Source of the DNA: Arcicella gelida
GTDB lineage: Bacteria > Bacteroidota > Bacteroidia > Cytophagales > Spirosomataceae
Length of the DNA stretch: 64,000 nucleotides
Assembly: GCF_034931025.1 (NCBI RefSeq)
Contig: NZ_JAYGIL010000028.1
Location: 1 to 64,000, forward strand
Reading direction: 5' to 3'
Each line of letters begins with the position of its first letter. Position 1 is the stretch's first letter. Made by a program: the position numbers and the translations under genes. Shown one piece after another: positions 49,013 through 60,200 of the stretch. The notes beneath the pieces are model-generated. The model ran no database searches and had not been told where the DNA came from. It saw only the letters and a list, made by a program, of their open reading frames with translations.

Positions 49013-52000
49013 CTACTGTTGTTTTTCAATTGATTTATAAACAACATCCATTACTTTTCGTCTGATTTTCAGTGCATTAATTTTATTGTTACTTGCCGAA
49101 GGATGTACTCTGTTTGAAAGGAAAATGAAAACCAATTCCTTTTCTGGATCTACCCAAACTAAAGTGCCCGTATAACCTGAATGTCCATAAGAACTTGGCG
49201 AAACGGAAGCCGAAATATAATTACTTTCGCCATCTGCGGGAAGTTTATCCCAACCCAAAGCCCTTTCACTTTTTGAAGAAATACTTGTTGTAAATACTTG
49301 GATAGTTTCTTCGCTAAAGAATTTCAGCTGATGAATACTTCCTTTTTCAAGATTCATCTCAAATAATTTCACTAAGTCTGAGGCTGAACTAAACAACCCT
49401 GCATGACCCGAAACGCCACCTAACATGGCTGCGGTTTGGTCTTGAACAGTTCCTTGTAATTCTTTTCCTCGAAAAAGTCTATCATTTTCAGTAGGTGCAA
49501 TTTTGGCTTTTTCTATTTTTTTCAAAGGGTTAAACCCTGTTGTTTTCATGCCTAAAGGTTCATACAAATATGAATTTGTAAAAACATCCAAACTTTGCCC
49601 AAGTATTCTTTCCACAAGATGTTGCATAATCATCAAACCCAAGTCGCTATAAACATAGCTAAAACTTCCGTCTTTATCTCGTTTATTGATTAATGGAGAT
49701 TTGATAACCCATTTCCAAACAGAATCTCGGATGGCATTTTTGGCAAACATGCCTTCGGCTACTTCTAATGGATATTCTAGGGATTGCGTATCGTTATAAT
49801 ATTCTTTTTTCCAGCCTAAAGGAATACGTGTTTTTTCCCAAAAAGGAATGTAAGCAACCAATCCTGCTTGATGCCAAAGAACATCACGAATTGTCATGTT
49901 TTCCTTGTTTGTTCCTCTGAGTTCTGGAAGATAAGTAACGATTTTTTCGTCTAAGGCAATCTTCTTTTGGTCGTAAAGGTACATTACAGCTTGAAGTGTC
50001 GCCGATACTTTTGTGACTGAAGCTAAATCATAAACTGTTTGATTCGACACTGGCGGACTTGTTAATTCATAAGCAAGCTGCCCATAGTTTTTATTCAGAA
50101 TGATTTTTCCTTTTCTGGCAACTAATACTTGGCAACCCGGAAATACTTTCTGACTGATGGATGAAGCAATAATTGGGTCGATGCCTTTGAGTACTTCTGG
50201 ATTCATTCCAACGCTTTCTGGCGAGGCTTTTTCTAATTGTCCTTGTCTTTTAAGCGTAATTCCATCGCCAGCTTTGTACAAGTTTTCTACAGAAACAGGT
50301 AATTTACCAACCGCTGGAATTTGTCCAAAAAGTACTTTTGCCATTGCCGAATAAGCGGCATCGTCGTCTTCATAACCACAAACTACATTAGATACTTCTG
50401 GAAAATATTTTAAACTATAAGGATTCCCGAATACGCAGACTACTACATTGGCAGTTTTCTTCTCAAGTCGTTTGATAAAATCTTGTACACCAAAACTCAA
50501 ATCTAATCTGCTCGCAGACTTTTTATTGATATTATGAACACTTAGAATAACGGTTTGGGTTGAATCTACATTTTTTAATACTTCGTTAAAAAAGCTTTCA
50601 TCGTTTTTATTTACACTTGAATACTGTGGCATCGAAGTAAATGAAGTCAATGTTTGTTGAAAGCGATTGTTCGAAGCAATGTCTAAACTAACCGAAACCA
50701 ATTTGTTATTTTCAGTTGAAAGCGGTAAAAGCTTTCTTGTATCTTTTACGATGGTAATCGCATTCTCGAATAATTCTTGCTTGATTTGCTGTGCTTCTGG
50801 CGTATGTAATTCTTGATATAAATTATTAGTTTCTATGTATTTGAATTGATTCAAACCGACCCAATATTTAGCATGAAGTATTTTTTTAACACGGTTATCT
50901 ATTTCAGATTGTAGAATTACGCCTGATTGAATGGCATCTTTAATTTTATTAATGCCTTCTGGAATATTTTCGGAGTACAACAAAATGTCATTTCCTGCAA
51001 TAAATGCCTGTAAATCAATTTCTCCAGAAGATACCCCTTTGCCACTACGAACACCTTTCATATTCAAGGCATCAGTAATTACCAAGCCTTTGAAACCCAT
51101 TTCTTTTTTTAATAAATTGGTAATGATACTTTGTGACAGCGTAGCTGGACGCCAATCATAAAAAGGAATTTGTAGGTGACCAACGATAACACTTTTGATA
51201 GAATCTTCGATAAGTTGTTTGAAAGGAACTAACTCAATATCGTGCATACGTTCGAAACCATACGATACTTGTGGTAAAGTAAAATGCGAATCGCTATGGG
51301 TGTCGCCATGACCTGGAAAATGTTTGGCACAAGCTAGAAGTTGATTGTTCTGCATGCCTTTCATGTAAGCACTACTTTTAGCGGCAACATTTTCGGGAAT
51401 TTCGCCAAAAGAGCGAAAGCCAATCACAGGGTTTTGTGGATTAGAATTAATATCAACAACAGGAGCAAAGTTTAGATGAATTCCCAAACGTTTGCATTGA
51501 CGGGCAATTTCTGTACCCATGTCATAAATCAATGAATTATCCTGAATCGCCCCCAAAGTAATTTGTTTAGGGAAAGCCATTGTGGCGTTTACACGCATTG
51601 CTAAACCCCATTCTCCATCAATTCCAACTAATAAAGGGATTTTTGTTGTTGATTGAAAACGATTATTGAGGTTGGCATAAGAAGTAGGCTCGCCTTGAAA
51701 AAATATCAAGCCGCCGATATAATTATGCTGAATTAGATTTTCGAGTTTTTTAAAATGTGCTTCTCCATGCGTTGGATTTACCGCTACCATGAAAAATTGA
51801 CCGATTTTTTGGTCATTATCCATTGATGCAAAAATACTATCAACCCATTGAGCTTCTAATAATTGGCTGTTATTGACGAATTTAGGTGTTTGAAGTACAC
51901 GAGTTTTTTTGACAATTTTCTTGTCATTCAACACCTTCTTTTCCGTTTTTGAAAAAGGCAAAAACGTGCTGTTTAATGCTCCTGTGAGAGGGCTTTTGAA

Positions 52001-52054
52001 AGCAAACCAAAGGAGTATAAGTGTGAATATAGACAATGAAAATTGCTTATACAT
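49013..52054 (-). CDS. GH3 beta-N-acetylglucosaminidase-like / beta-lactamase-like fusion
   Basis: A 1013-aa exported protein with an N-terminal signal or anchor (about 1-27). Residues about 75-400 are a GH3 domain: GLIFFQGEP, LNFAPVVDINSNPQNPVIG, KHFPGHGDTHSDSH near 242-255 (the NagZ-type catalytic His/Asp loop) and nucleophile Asp in VITDALNMKGV near 327. A GH3 C-terminal domain follows to about 600. Residues about 640-1005 are a serine hydrolase of the AmpH/class C type: SVTK (Ser679, Lys682), YSD near 802, and HSGYTGT. Such fusions may trim both sugars and peptides of peptidoglycan. Single gene, hairpin repeats beyond its end. Confidence 0.93.
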   Translation of the reverse strand: MYKQFSLSIFTLILLWFAFKSPLTGALNSTFLPFSKTEKKVLNDKKIVKKTRVLQTPKFVNNSQLLEAQWVDSIFASMDNDQKIGQFFMVAVNPTHGEAHFKKLENLIQHNYIGGLIFFQGEPTSYANLNNRFQSTTKIPLLVGIDGEWGLAMRVNATMAFPKQITLGAIQDNSLIYDMGTEIARQCKRLGIHLNFAPVVDINSNPQNPVIGFRSFGEIPENVAAKSSAYMKGMQNNQLLACAKHFPGHGDTHSDSHFTLPQVSYGFERMHDIELVPFKQLIEDSIKSVIVGHLQIPFYDWRPATLSQSIITNLLKKEMGFKGLVITDALNMKGVRSGKGVSSGEIDLQAFIAGNDILLYSENIPEGINKIKDAIQSGVILQSEIDNRVKKILHAKYWVGLNQFKYIETNNLYQELHTPEAQQIKQELFENAITIVKDTRKLLPLSTENNKLVSVSLDIASNNRFQQTLTSFTSMPQYSSVNKNDESFFNEVLKNVDSTQTVILSVHNINKKSASRLDLSFGVQDFIKRLEKKTANVVVCVFGNPYSLKYFPEVSNVVCGYEDDDAAYSAMAKVLFGQIPAVGKLPVSVENLYKAGDGITLKRQGQLEKASPESVGMNPEVLKGIDPIIASSISQKVFPGCQVLVARKGKIILNKNYGQLAYELTSPPVSNQTVYDLASVTKVSATLQAVMYLYDQKKIALDEKIVTYLPELRGTNKENMTIRDVLWHQAGLVAYIPFWEKTRIPLGWKKEYYNDTQSLEYPLEVAEGMFAKNAIRDSVWKWVIKSPLINKRDKDGSFSYVYSDLGLMIMQHLVERILGQSLDVFTNSYLYEPLGMKTTGFNPLKKIEKAKIAPTENDRLFRGKELQGTVQDQTAAMLGGVSGHAGLFSSASDLVKLFEMNLEKGSIHQLKFFSEETIQVFTTSISSKSERALGWDKLPADGESNYISASVSPSSYGHSGYTGTLVWVDPEKELVFIFLSNRVHPSASNNKINALKIRRKVMDVVYKSIEKQQ

Positions 52055-52423
52055 TTGATGAATTAATGGTTGATGTACAGATAAAAGGATACAAACTTAC
52101 AATAAATTTAACGCTTATTAAACAGGAAGAGGAAATTTGAATTAGATAAAAATCGCTTGTATAAATAGTAAAAGGAGTTTGAGGAAGACAGAGAGATTAT
52201 CAATTGGAAATGGTTTGTAATCAAAATAATAACGAAAAAGCCGTTTACTTTATTCGGAAAGATTAACTATTTAAGTTTGAGTGATGAGAAAGAAGCTAAA
52301 CCTTAATTATTTCATAAAAGGAATCAATAGGTATTTTAAGGAGAATTGCAAAAATTGTGTGGTCAAAAAATTATCTCATTAAGCCTTAAAGGATAATTAT
52401 TATCAACCCGAAAAACAAACAAA

Positions 52424-54439
52424 ATGTCAATTTTTACTTGTCTTGTTCTGAGTCTCTCAATCACTACGGATTCAACGATAAAAAAACAAAACTTCTTATT
52501 GGATGAAGTAACCATAATTGCTCAAAGAAATGAGCAAAAGGTATTTAATACGATGGGTTCTGTAGCAGTACTAAATGCTAAAAACCTTAAGAATTATCAA
52601 TACAGAAGTACTCCAGAAACTTTATTTGGTGCCAATGGCGTGTTTGTACAAAAAACAAATCATGGTGGAGGTTCCCCCTTTTTAAGAGGATTAACAGGAA
52701 ACCAAACTTTGATTTTGATTGACGGAATCCGTTTAAATAACAGTACTTTTCGTTATGGCCCAAACCAATATTTGAATACAATTGACCCATTTTTGATTCA
52801 AAACATCGAAATATACAAGGGCGGAGGTTCTGTACAATACGGTTCTGATGCCATGGGCGGAACTTTGCAAATCAATACTGCAAGTCCTGAATTTTCAACT
52901 GATAAACCAAAAGTAAATGGGAATGCTATCGTTAGATATGGAACTTCATCCCTTGAAAAAACAGCTAGAACAGAACTTTCTTTCGCTTCGCAGAAAATGG
53001 CTATCAAAGCAGGTTTGAGCCTGAGAAAATTCGGAGATTTAATTGGTGGCGATACTACTGGAGTACAAACGCCATCGGGTTATGATGAGTTAGCGTTTGA
53101 TATAAAAGCTAAATTCCAGCTTTCAAAAAATGTGTTTTTAACAGCCGCTCATCAAAACTTAAATCAAAGTCATGTACCTGTTTATCATAAAGTAAAGCTT
53201 GAAAACTTTAAGATTAATGAAATGTCGCCACAGAAAAGAGCACTTTCATATCTACAATTTGATATTAAAAGCGAACACCGATTACTGAAAAATTTGACTT
53301 TCAATGTTTCTTATCAAGGTACTGAGGAAGGGCGAAATTCTCAGAAAAATGCTTCGAATGTGTATCGTGTAGAAAATGATCAAGTAAAAACATTTGGTTC
53401 TTTTATCAATGTACGTTCTGAAATTTTACCTAATTGGGATGCCAGTTCTGGAATTGAGTTTTATGCAGATAAAGTAAACAGCACGAAACAAGATACAGAT
53501 TTTCAAAGCAATAAAATTACTTATAGCAGAGGGTTATATCCTGATGCTTCAACTTTTAATAGTTATGCGGCTTATTCTTTACACCATATTAATTTGAATA
53601 AATGGGATGTAAATTTTGGGACTCGCTTCAATGCCTATGCTATCCATGTAAATGACCAAACCTTAGGGAAAGTAAAGGTTTCGCCACAGGCTTTGGTCGG
53701 AAATTTGGCTTTGGGTTATCATCTGGAAAATCATTCTATGACTTACTTATCGTTTAATACAGGTTTCAGAGCGCCCAATATTGATGATATGGGTACTTTG
53801 GGCATTGTTGATTTTCGTTATGAATTACCAACTGCCAACTTAAAACCTGAAAATTCTTATAATTTTGAATGGGGCTATAAATTCAGAACATCTACTTTTT
53901 CTTCAAGTGTTGCCTTGTCTCATAATCAGTTAAGAAATTTGATAGCCAGAGTAAAAGTAGAAGGACAAAAGATTAATGATTATCAGGTTTACCGAAAAGA
54001 GAATGTTGAAAAAGCCTACATTCAAGGTTTTGAATGGGCAACGGAGTGGATGGTTTTACCTGAAATTAAAATCTATACAGATTTGGCTTATACTTATGGG
54101 CAAAACGAAACCAAGAACGAACCTGTAAGAAGAATTCCTCCACTGTCGGGTAGAGTAGGAGTACATTATCAAATGAATGATGCTTTTTTTATAAAAGTAG
54201 AAGACATCTTCGCAGGAAAGCAAGACCGCTTGGCACAAGGTGATAAAGATGACAACAGAATTCCAAAAGGCGGAACAAATGGCTGGAATGTATTAAATAT
54301 TTATACGGGTTATGAATACAAAAATGTTACTTTGATAGGCTCGTTCCAAAATATTTTTAATGTAGATTACCGTACACATGGTTCAGGGATTAATGGTGTT
54401 GGTAGAAGTTTGATAGCTACTTTAATGTATCGTTTTTAA
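52424..54439 (+). CDS. TonB-dependent outer-membrane receptor
   Basis: A 671-aa receptor with a complete plug domain and barrel. Plug: LLDEVTIIAQRNEQKVF, ETLFGANGVFVQKTN, GGGSPFLRGLTGNQTLILID with GIRLN, and VQYGSDAMGGTLQINT. Barrel strands run to the terminal aromatic residue (LIATLMYRF). The plug resembles haem/siderophore/cobalamin receptors and lacks a carboxypeptidase-like N-terminal domain and a SusD neighbour, so glycan uptake is unlikely; the ligand is unknown. The signal sequence as read from 52424 is short (MSIFTCLVLSLSITT). The 370 nt before it hold nothing I recognise. Confidence 0.9.
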   Translation: MSIFTCLVLSLSITTDSTIKKQNFLLDEVTIIAQRNEQKVFNTMGSVAVLNAKNLKNYQYRSTPETLFGANGVFVQKTNHGGGSPFLRGLTGNQTLILIDGIRLNNSTFRYGPNQYLNTIDPFLIQNIEIYKGGGSVQYGSDAMGGTLQINTASPEFSTDKPKVNGNAIVRYGTSSLEKTARTELSFASQKMAIKAGLSLRKFGDLIGGDTTGVQTPSGYDELAFDIKAKFQLSKNVFLTAAHQNLNQSHVPVYHKVKLENFKINEMSPQKRALSYLQFDIKSEHRLLKNLTFNVSYQGTEEGRNSQKNASNVYRVENDQVKTFGSFINVRSEILPNWDASSGIEFYADKVNSTKQDTDFQSNKITYSRGLYPDASTFNSYAAYSLHHINLNKWDVNFGTRFNAYAIHVNDQTLGKVKVSPQALVGNLALGYHLENHSMTYLSFNTGFRAPNIDDMGTLGIVDFRYELPTANLKPENSYNFEWGYKFRTSTFSSSVALSHNQLRNLIARVKVEGQKINDYQVYRKENVEKAYIQGFEWATEWMVLPEIKIYTDLAYTYGQNETKNEPVRRIPPLSGRVGVHYQMNDAFFIKVEDIFAGKQDRLAQGDKDDNRIPKGGTNGWNVLNIYTGYEYKNVTLIGSFQNIFNVDYRTHGSGINGVGRSLIATLMYRF

Positions 54440-54496
54440 GAAGAGTTAAAAGAGATTATCTACTGATATTTTGTTCCTAGCAGAACTATAATCAAA

Positions 54497-54537
54497 CAAA
54501 AAAGCGGTCAAAATTAGTTTTTTGACCGCTTTTTTAT
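54497..54537. terminator. Bidirectional terminator after the TonB receptor gene
   Basis: AAAAAAGCGGTCAAAA and TTTTGACCGCTTTTTT pair perfectly around a short loop, between convergent genes. Confidence 0.92.
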
Positions 54538-54577
54538 GATTTTTAAAGCCGTGATGATTCATGTTTAACAAAGTCAA

Positions 54578-57049
54578 TTAATCATCATCTTCTTCGTCTT
54601 CCTTTTCTGCTTTTGCAGGGATTTTCACAAAAGCACTTCTTTTTGGAGGAGGCATTTTACTGTTTTCTCCTCTCATTACTTTCCAAATGTCTTCGTTAAA
54701 TGCTAAATCTGGAGCAGCATCTTCGTGACTGAAATCAAAGTTGGTTTTGCGTTTTCCTGTGTTGATAGCAAGATTTCTTTGGTTAATATCAACATTGGCT
54801 GGTAAAGCTTTGAAAGGCGTTAAATCAATATTTTTGGTAAAACATCTAAACAATGGCGTTGCGGCAGCATCATACTGGCTCATGGGTGGCAAACCTAAAA
54901 TCAATTCCATCGTTCTCAACATCCCCGAAGTAGAGTACATGGTATGATCTACAAATTTTCTTTTGGTATAAGGACTTACCACATAAGCCGTAGAACGGTG
55001 AGCATCAACGTGGTCTGAACCATTTTGTGCATCATCTTCCAAAATAAACACGACAGATTCTTTCCAGATTTTAGATTTTGAAAGATGTTCAATAAAGTTT
55101 CCTACTGCCAAATCGTTATCGGCAATGGCTGCTTCAACACTAAATGCTCCTTTTCTTGAACCAGAAGTATGGTCATTCCCCATTCTTAAACTACTGAAAC
55201 GTGGAACGGCATTGATGGCTAACAAAGAATCGAAATCTGCTTCCCATTGTTTTTCACGGTCAGAATCTTTGAAGTTCATGTCCCAACCTTTATAATTTCT
55301 ACAAACATTTCCTTTTACGCCTGCATAATTTCCTTCTGGGCCATCGGCAAATTCCCCATAAGTTCTGAAAGGAATATTGGCTCTTTTGCAGAAATCCCAA
55401 ATAAAACCATTTTTAGGATAAGCAATTTCTCGCTGACCTTCAAAATCATAAGAACCGCCTCTTCCTCCATAACTTGTTACCCAGTTTTTCTCCACATAAT
55501 CGTTGGCATAGGCTGCGGTTGACCAGTTATGTCCGTCGGCAGAAACTTCTGCATCTACATAAAAATTATCTAACAAAACATAATCTCTTACAATTTTATG
55601 TTGGTTAGGCGTTAATTTTTCAGGAAAAATACAAAGCGATGGGTCGCCATTTCCTTCTTTTACATCACCCAAAACTTGGTCATAAGTACGGTTTTCTTTG
55701 ATGATATAGAATACATATTTGATAGGCGATTTTCCACCAACTTTCATCGGAATCGGGTTATCGCTTTCGCCCATTGCTAATTTTTCTACTGCTTTGCTGT
55801 AAGGAGTATTTTGAAAAACTACTTGCGAATAACTCGCCAAAGTTTGCTCATTAGGCACATCAATGATTGACATCGTCCCTTTCAATAAACCTGCAATATA
55901 TTCTACTACTTCTTTGTTAGCTTCTGGGTTTGCACCTACTTCTTGCGGTTTCTTTTTGGCTAATGGATTGGGTCCTTTTGGGTTTGGTTTTGAACTAAAT
56001 CCTTTTCCATTGGTTACATAAATCTTATCTCCAATGGTTTTTACGGCGGTTGGATACCAGCCTGTTGGAATAAAACCTTTCGACAAACTTTTACCTTTCT
56101 GACTAATATCAAACACAGCTAAACAGTTATTATCAGCATTGGCGATATACAAAGTACTTTCGTCAGGCGAAAGTGCCACAGCATTTGGTGTTGAGCCAAT
56201 CGGTGCGTTGGGATATAAAGAAGCAGAAATGTGTTCAATCAATCTTTTGGTAGAAGTTTCAATCACCGAAACAGTATTATCATTTCCATTGGGTACGAAT
56301 AAATACTTTCCATCTTTTGTAAAAACCATATCGTTTGGATGACTATTCGTAGCAATTTCAGCCGTGATTTTCGCCTGAGCTGGATTATAAACCACTACTT
56401 TTGCCCCTCCCCAAAGTGTAATGTACAATTCATTGCTGTTGGGTGCTAACATACAAGTATAAGGTTCGGCACTGAGTTTTTCTTCTTTGATGACTTTTCT
56501 GGTCGCCAAATCACAGATAAATAATGACTTTGAATCTTTGGCGACTATATACAAAAGATTGGCTTTCACACAAATGCCAGCAGGTGAAATTTTAGCTTTT
56601 GGAAAAGCTTCTCCTAATTTAATTTCTCCGTCTTGAACTAGCTTTTGGTTTTCTATTTTATAAATCACCACTACATTATCATTGCCACCAGAAGCATACA
56701 AGTATTTTTCATCCTGACTAAACGCTAAACCTACCCAAGATTTTTTGATGATGACATCATCCAAGACTTTTTCGGTAGCGGCATCAATCAAAGTAATGCT
56801 CTGAGTACTCTGCCCGTTATTGGTAACTGCCAAAAGTTTTTGTGAAGGCGAAACCACTAAATTCAAGGGTAAATCATTTAATTGAATACTGCTGCCTACG
56901 GGCGTTAATGACCAACCATTCGGAAGGGTTACTCTTTTTGCGACCAGACTTTCAAGTATTGGGTCTTTGCGATTTTGATTAGAGCTTTGTTTTGGACTAC
57001 AAGCCAAACAGCATAAAATTATACCGATGAAAACGCTTACATGTTTCAT
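54578..57049 (-). CDS. YncE-type beta-propeller / phosphoesterase-family lipoprotein
   Basis: An 823-aa lipoprotein (MKHVSVFIGIILCCLACSPK, lipobox LACS). Residues about 45-400 form a YVTN/YncE-like beta-propeller with repeated phrases such as VSPSQKLLAVTNNGQSTQ, GKYLFVPNGNDNTVSVIET and DESTLYIANADNNCLAVFD. Residues about 440-780 are an alkaline-phosphatase-superfamily phosphoesterase: VFYIIKENRTYDQVLGD, DNFYVDAEVSADGHNW, LRMGNDHTSGS, VFILEDDAQNGSDHVDAHRS and YVVSPYTKR. The two-domain form is common in Bacteroidota. Substrate unknown; phosphodiesters or phospholipids are typical for the family. It lies 161 nt after the big TonB receptor on the same strand, but a terminator separates them. Confidence 0.92.
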   Translation of the reverse strand: MKHVSVFIGIILCCLACSPKQSSNQNRKDPILESLVAKRVTLPNGWSLTPVGSSIQLNDLPLNLVVSPSQKLLAVTNNGQSTQSITLIDAATEKVLDDVIIKKSWVGLAFSQDEKYLYASGGNDNVVVIYKIENQKLVQDGEIKLGEAFPKAKISPAGICVKANLLYIVAKDSKSLFICDLATRKVIKEEKLSAEPYTCMLAPNSNELYITLWGGAKVVVYNPAQAKITAEIATNSHPNDMVFTKDGKYLFVPNGNDNTVSVIETSTKRLIEHISASLYPNAPIGSTPNAVALSPDESTLYIANADNNCLAVFDISQKGKSLSKGFIPTGWYPTAVKTIGDKIYVTNGKGFSSKPNPKGPNPLAKKKPQEVGANPEANKEVVEYIAGLLKGTMSIIDVPNEQTLASYSQVVFQNTPYSKAVEKLAMGESDNPIPMKVGGKSPIKYVFYIIKENRTYDQVLGDVKEGNGDPSLCIFPEKLTPNQHKIVRDYVLLDNFYVDAEVSADGHNWSTAAYANDYVEKNWVTSYGGRGGSYDFEGQREIAYPKNGFIWDFCKRANIPFRTYGEFADGPEGNYAGVKGNVCRNYKGWDMNFKDSDREKQWEADFDSLLAINAVPRFSSLRMGNDHTSGSRKGAFSVEAAIADNDLAVGNFIEHLSKSKIWKESVVFILEDDAQNGSDHVDAHRSTAYVVSPYTKRKFVDHTMYSTSGMLRTMELILGLPPMSQYDAAATPLFRCFTKNIDLTPFKALPANVDINQRNLAINTGKRKTNFDFSHEDAAPDLAFNEDIWKVMRGENSKMPPPKRSAFVKIPAKAEKEDEEDDD

Positions 57050-57156
57050 TTGTTGAAATGGTTTGTTCAGAATTTATGTGGAATAAAGACGTTAATACAA
57101 TGTAATTTTTAGGAAATAAAATCACTTTAGTAATTTATCTACTGTCATTAAATGCC

Positions 57157-57186
57157 AAAAAACGGCTACCGAAGTAACCGTTTTTG
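57157..57186 (-). terminator. Terminator of the Oar-like TonB receptor gene
   Basis: AAAAACGGCTAC and GTAACCGTTTTT form a stem (one mismatch) with T run on the minus strand, 25 nt after the stop codon of the minus-strand receptor gene. Confidence 0.8.
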
Positions 57187-57210
57187 ATAAGAAAGTGTAA
57201 AGAGAATTTC

Positions 57211-60200
57211 TTAGAATGAATATCTTAACCCCAATTGGATTCTCCAAGGAGTACCACCAGCGGTTGATAGTTTTCTTCCTGCTCCTGTTTCTACGTTATA
57301 AGTATAGTTTTTAGTAGTTTGGTCGAAGCCCGTCATCGAGACTAAGTTAACATTTCCGTGGTTATAACTTACGCCTAAATCTTTATTTAATAAATTCATA
57401 AAGTTGAAGCAGTCAGCAGAAAGTGAAATGTTGTGTTTGTTAAAGAATCTAACATCTTTTGTCAAACGTAAATCGACAGTATAATAAAATGGATTTACAC
57501 CGCCATTTCTTTCAGCTACTTTACCGATATTTTCACGAATATAAGTTTTTACACTTGGAGTAACGTCTGGGTTATCTAACAAACCTTGAATACCTTTTCT
57601 GATGGCTTCTGGAACATTAGCACCATTTGGGTCAAAAACATAAGCCAAGTCGTTTGTTAATACAAAGTCGCCATTAATACTTTTGTTTCCACCTACCAAG
57701 AAAGAGTAACGAGTACCACCAACGCCATTAAAAATTGCTCCTAACTGAAAACCTTTTACCGTTGGAGTAGCCGCTGAAACGACTAATTTATCAGAGAATT
57801 GGTCGTCTGAATAAGAAACTGTTTGGTCACGTGGGTCATCAACAACTGGTCTGAAAGTAGAAGTATTGGCTACGCAACAGTTGAACGAGCTATTATCTTT
57901 GGTATCGTTTTTAGTATAGCTAATGGTAAAATATCCATCTTTACCAATTTTCATACTTGCATCAATAACTACCGCAATTTGGTCTAATTTTCCAGAAGAT
58001 TCTAATTCTAAAACTCTTCCTAATTCATCTGATTTTCTACCTTTTGTCCAGTCTGTAGAACCATTTGCTGGAATAGTATTGGCAGGAACATATACACCAC
58101 GATTCGCTTCGTTACTTAATCTAAAGTATGGTTGATCAACAATATTTCTGTCGTAATAAACGTAGTTGTTTACTGTTTTCGACCACAATAAATTGATACC
58201 AGCACGGAATCTCGAATTGAAGAAACGGTTGTAAGAAAAGTTGATTTTATAAATTGAAGGAACTTGGAAATCTTTACTTACTGCATTAATAGTAGAAATA
58301 TAACTTGAACCCGCAGGAATTCCAGGAGTAGTAGAAGGATTATTGCGGTAAGAAACAAAATCTGGATTGGGTACTCCTGCACCCGAAACATCGATTGAAC
58401 CTACAATTGTACCAGCATTTTGAATATTGTTCAATTGTAAATATGAAACTGGTTGAGCAGAGAAAATACCTCCACCGAATTTAATAATATCTTTCTGGCG
58501 ACCATCCACATCCCAAGTTAATTGTAATCTTGGTTGGATATTATTATAATCAGCTAAAGTATTATTGGTTTTAATGCCTAATTTGCTTTCTGTGATGGCA
58601 TTTGGGTCTCCTTGTTTGAAGAAAATCGTAGCATCATAACGTAGTCCAGCCATTGCTGTAACGTTTTTGAAAGGTTCAAATTCTACTTGTGCAAAAAGAG
58701 CTAAGTCTAACAAAGATTGTTTCACTGCTGGATTCACCAAAGGTACTTCACGAGCATATCTGCTTGGTTTTTTGTTAATAAAATCTTGTAAACTTGAAAA
58801 GAAGAAACGTCCATTCATTTCGTTTACGATTTTAGAATCTAAGAAAGTCAACATATTATCTGTTCCGAATTTGAAATTCAAATTTCCTCTTCTCAAATAA
58901 GTTGTGTTGGCTAATTGAATAGTTTTGTCTTTAGCGTATTCTGTACCAAATCTTTGTCCACCAAATTGTACCGTTCTAGTTTGAGTAGCATTCGGATTAC
59001 TTTCTGTAGGAATTACCGACCTTACTGTAATAATGGCTCTTGGAATGTTTTCAGCAGGTAAATCTGAACTAACGATGTAATTACGAGAAACTGTTTGAAA
59101 TTGGAATTTCAATTCGTTGGTTAAATCTGGTGCTAAATCAGAACGTAAAGAAAGTAAAGAACTGTTTTCTGTAGATTTAAAGCCAATCCAGCTTTCTAAT
59201 AAATTGATGTTAGAGTTATCACTTGTTGACATTGGGCTGTTCCAAGTAGTCAAGTTATTACGGAAAGTCAATTTATTTTTTTCATTAATCTGCCAATCTA
59301 AACGAGCAAAAATAGCATTAGCTACTGTTTCTCTTGAAAAATCTCCATATTGTTGCGTGTTTTTCATGCCATACTTTTCTCTGGCTACAGCAATTAACTG
59401 ATCTAAATTAGCTTTAGTAATTCCGAAGTTTTGTTCTTGTAAAGCATTGTTAACAGGTGCAATTTGGAAAGGAATGGTTTCGTTCTGGCGGTCGAAAGCA
59501 ACGAAGTAATGTAGTTTATCTTTGATTAAAGCACCACCCAATGAGAAACCATATTGTTTTTGGTCGATATTAGTAGTTCTTGGTGTTCCGTTGGCATTGT
59601 ACTCGCTATTTAATGGAAATAATTTGTTGCCAAATAACGAAGCCTGACTAGCACGTTGATAGAAAAAGGCTGAACCTTCCATTGTATTTGTACCATTTTT
59701 GGTTACTGCATTCACAGAACCCCCACCTTGGCGACCTTGCGTAACATCATAGTTGTTGGTAGAAACCTGAAATTCACGAATGGCTTCTTGCGAAATGGTA
59801 TAAGGTCCATTTCCAACAGTACCGTTTGTGTACATGCTACGGGCATTTACTCCGTCCATTGTAACATTAGTAGATGAAGAACGCTGACCACTAAAACTAC
59901 CATTTTTACCTTGTAATGGCGATAGAGCTGTTAAAGCTGAAAAGTTTCTACCTTCCATTGGCAACTGTTTCATTTGTAATGAAGTAACCGCAATAGCCGC
60001 ACCAGCACGCTCAGTTTCTTTGTTCACAAAAGAATTAGCACTAACAGTCACTTCTGATAATTGCGTATTTCCTTGAACAAGTTTAGTATCGATTTTTAAT
60101 TTATCTCCTTGATTAAGTGCATAATTTGAAAGTTTTTGGGTTTGATAGCCTACAAACGAGAACGAAATTGAATAGGGTCTTCCTAAAGGAAGTTGTTGTA

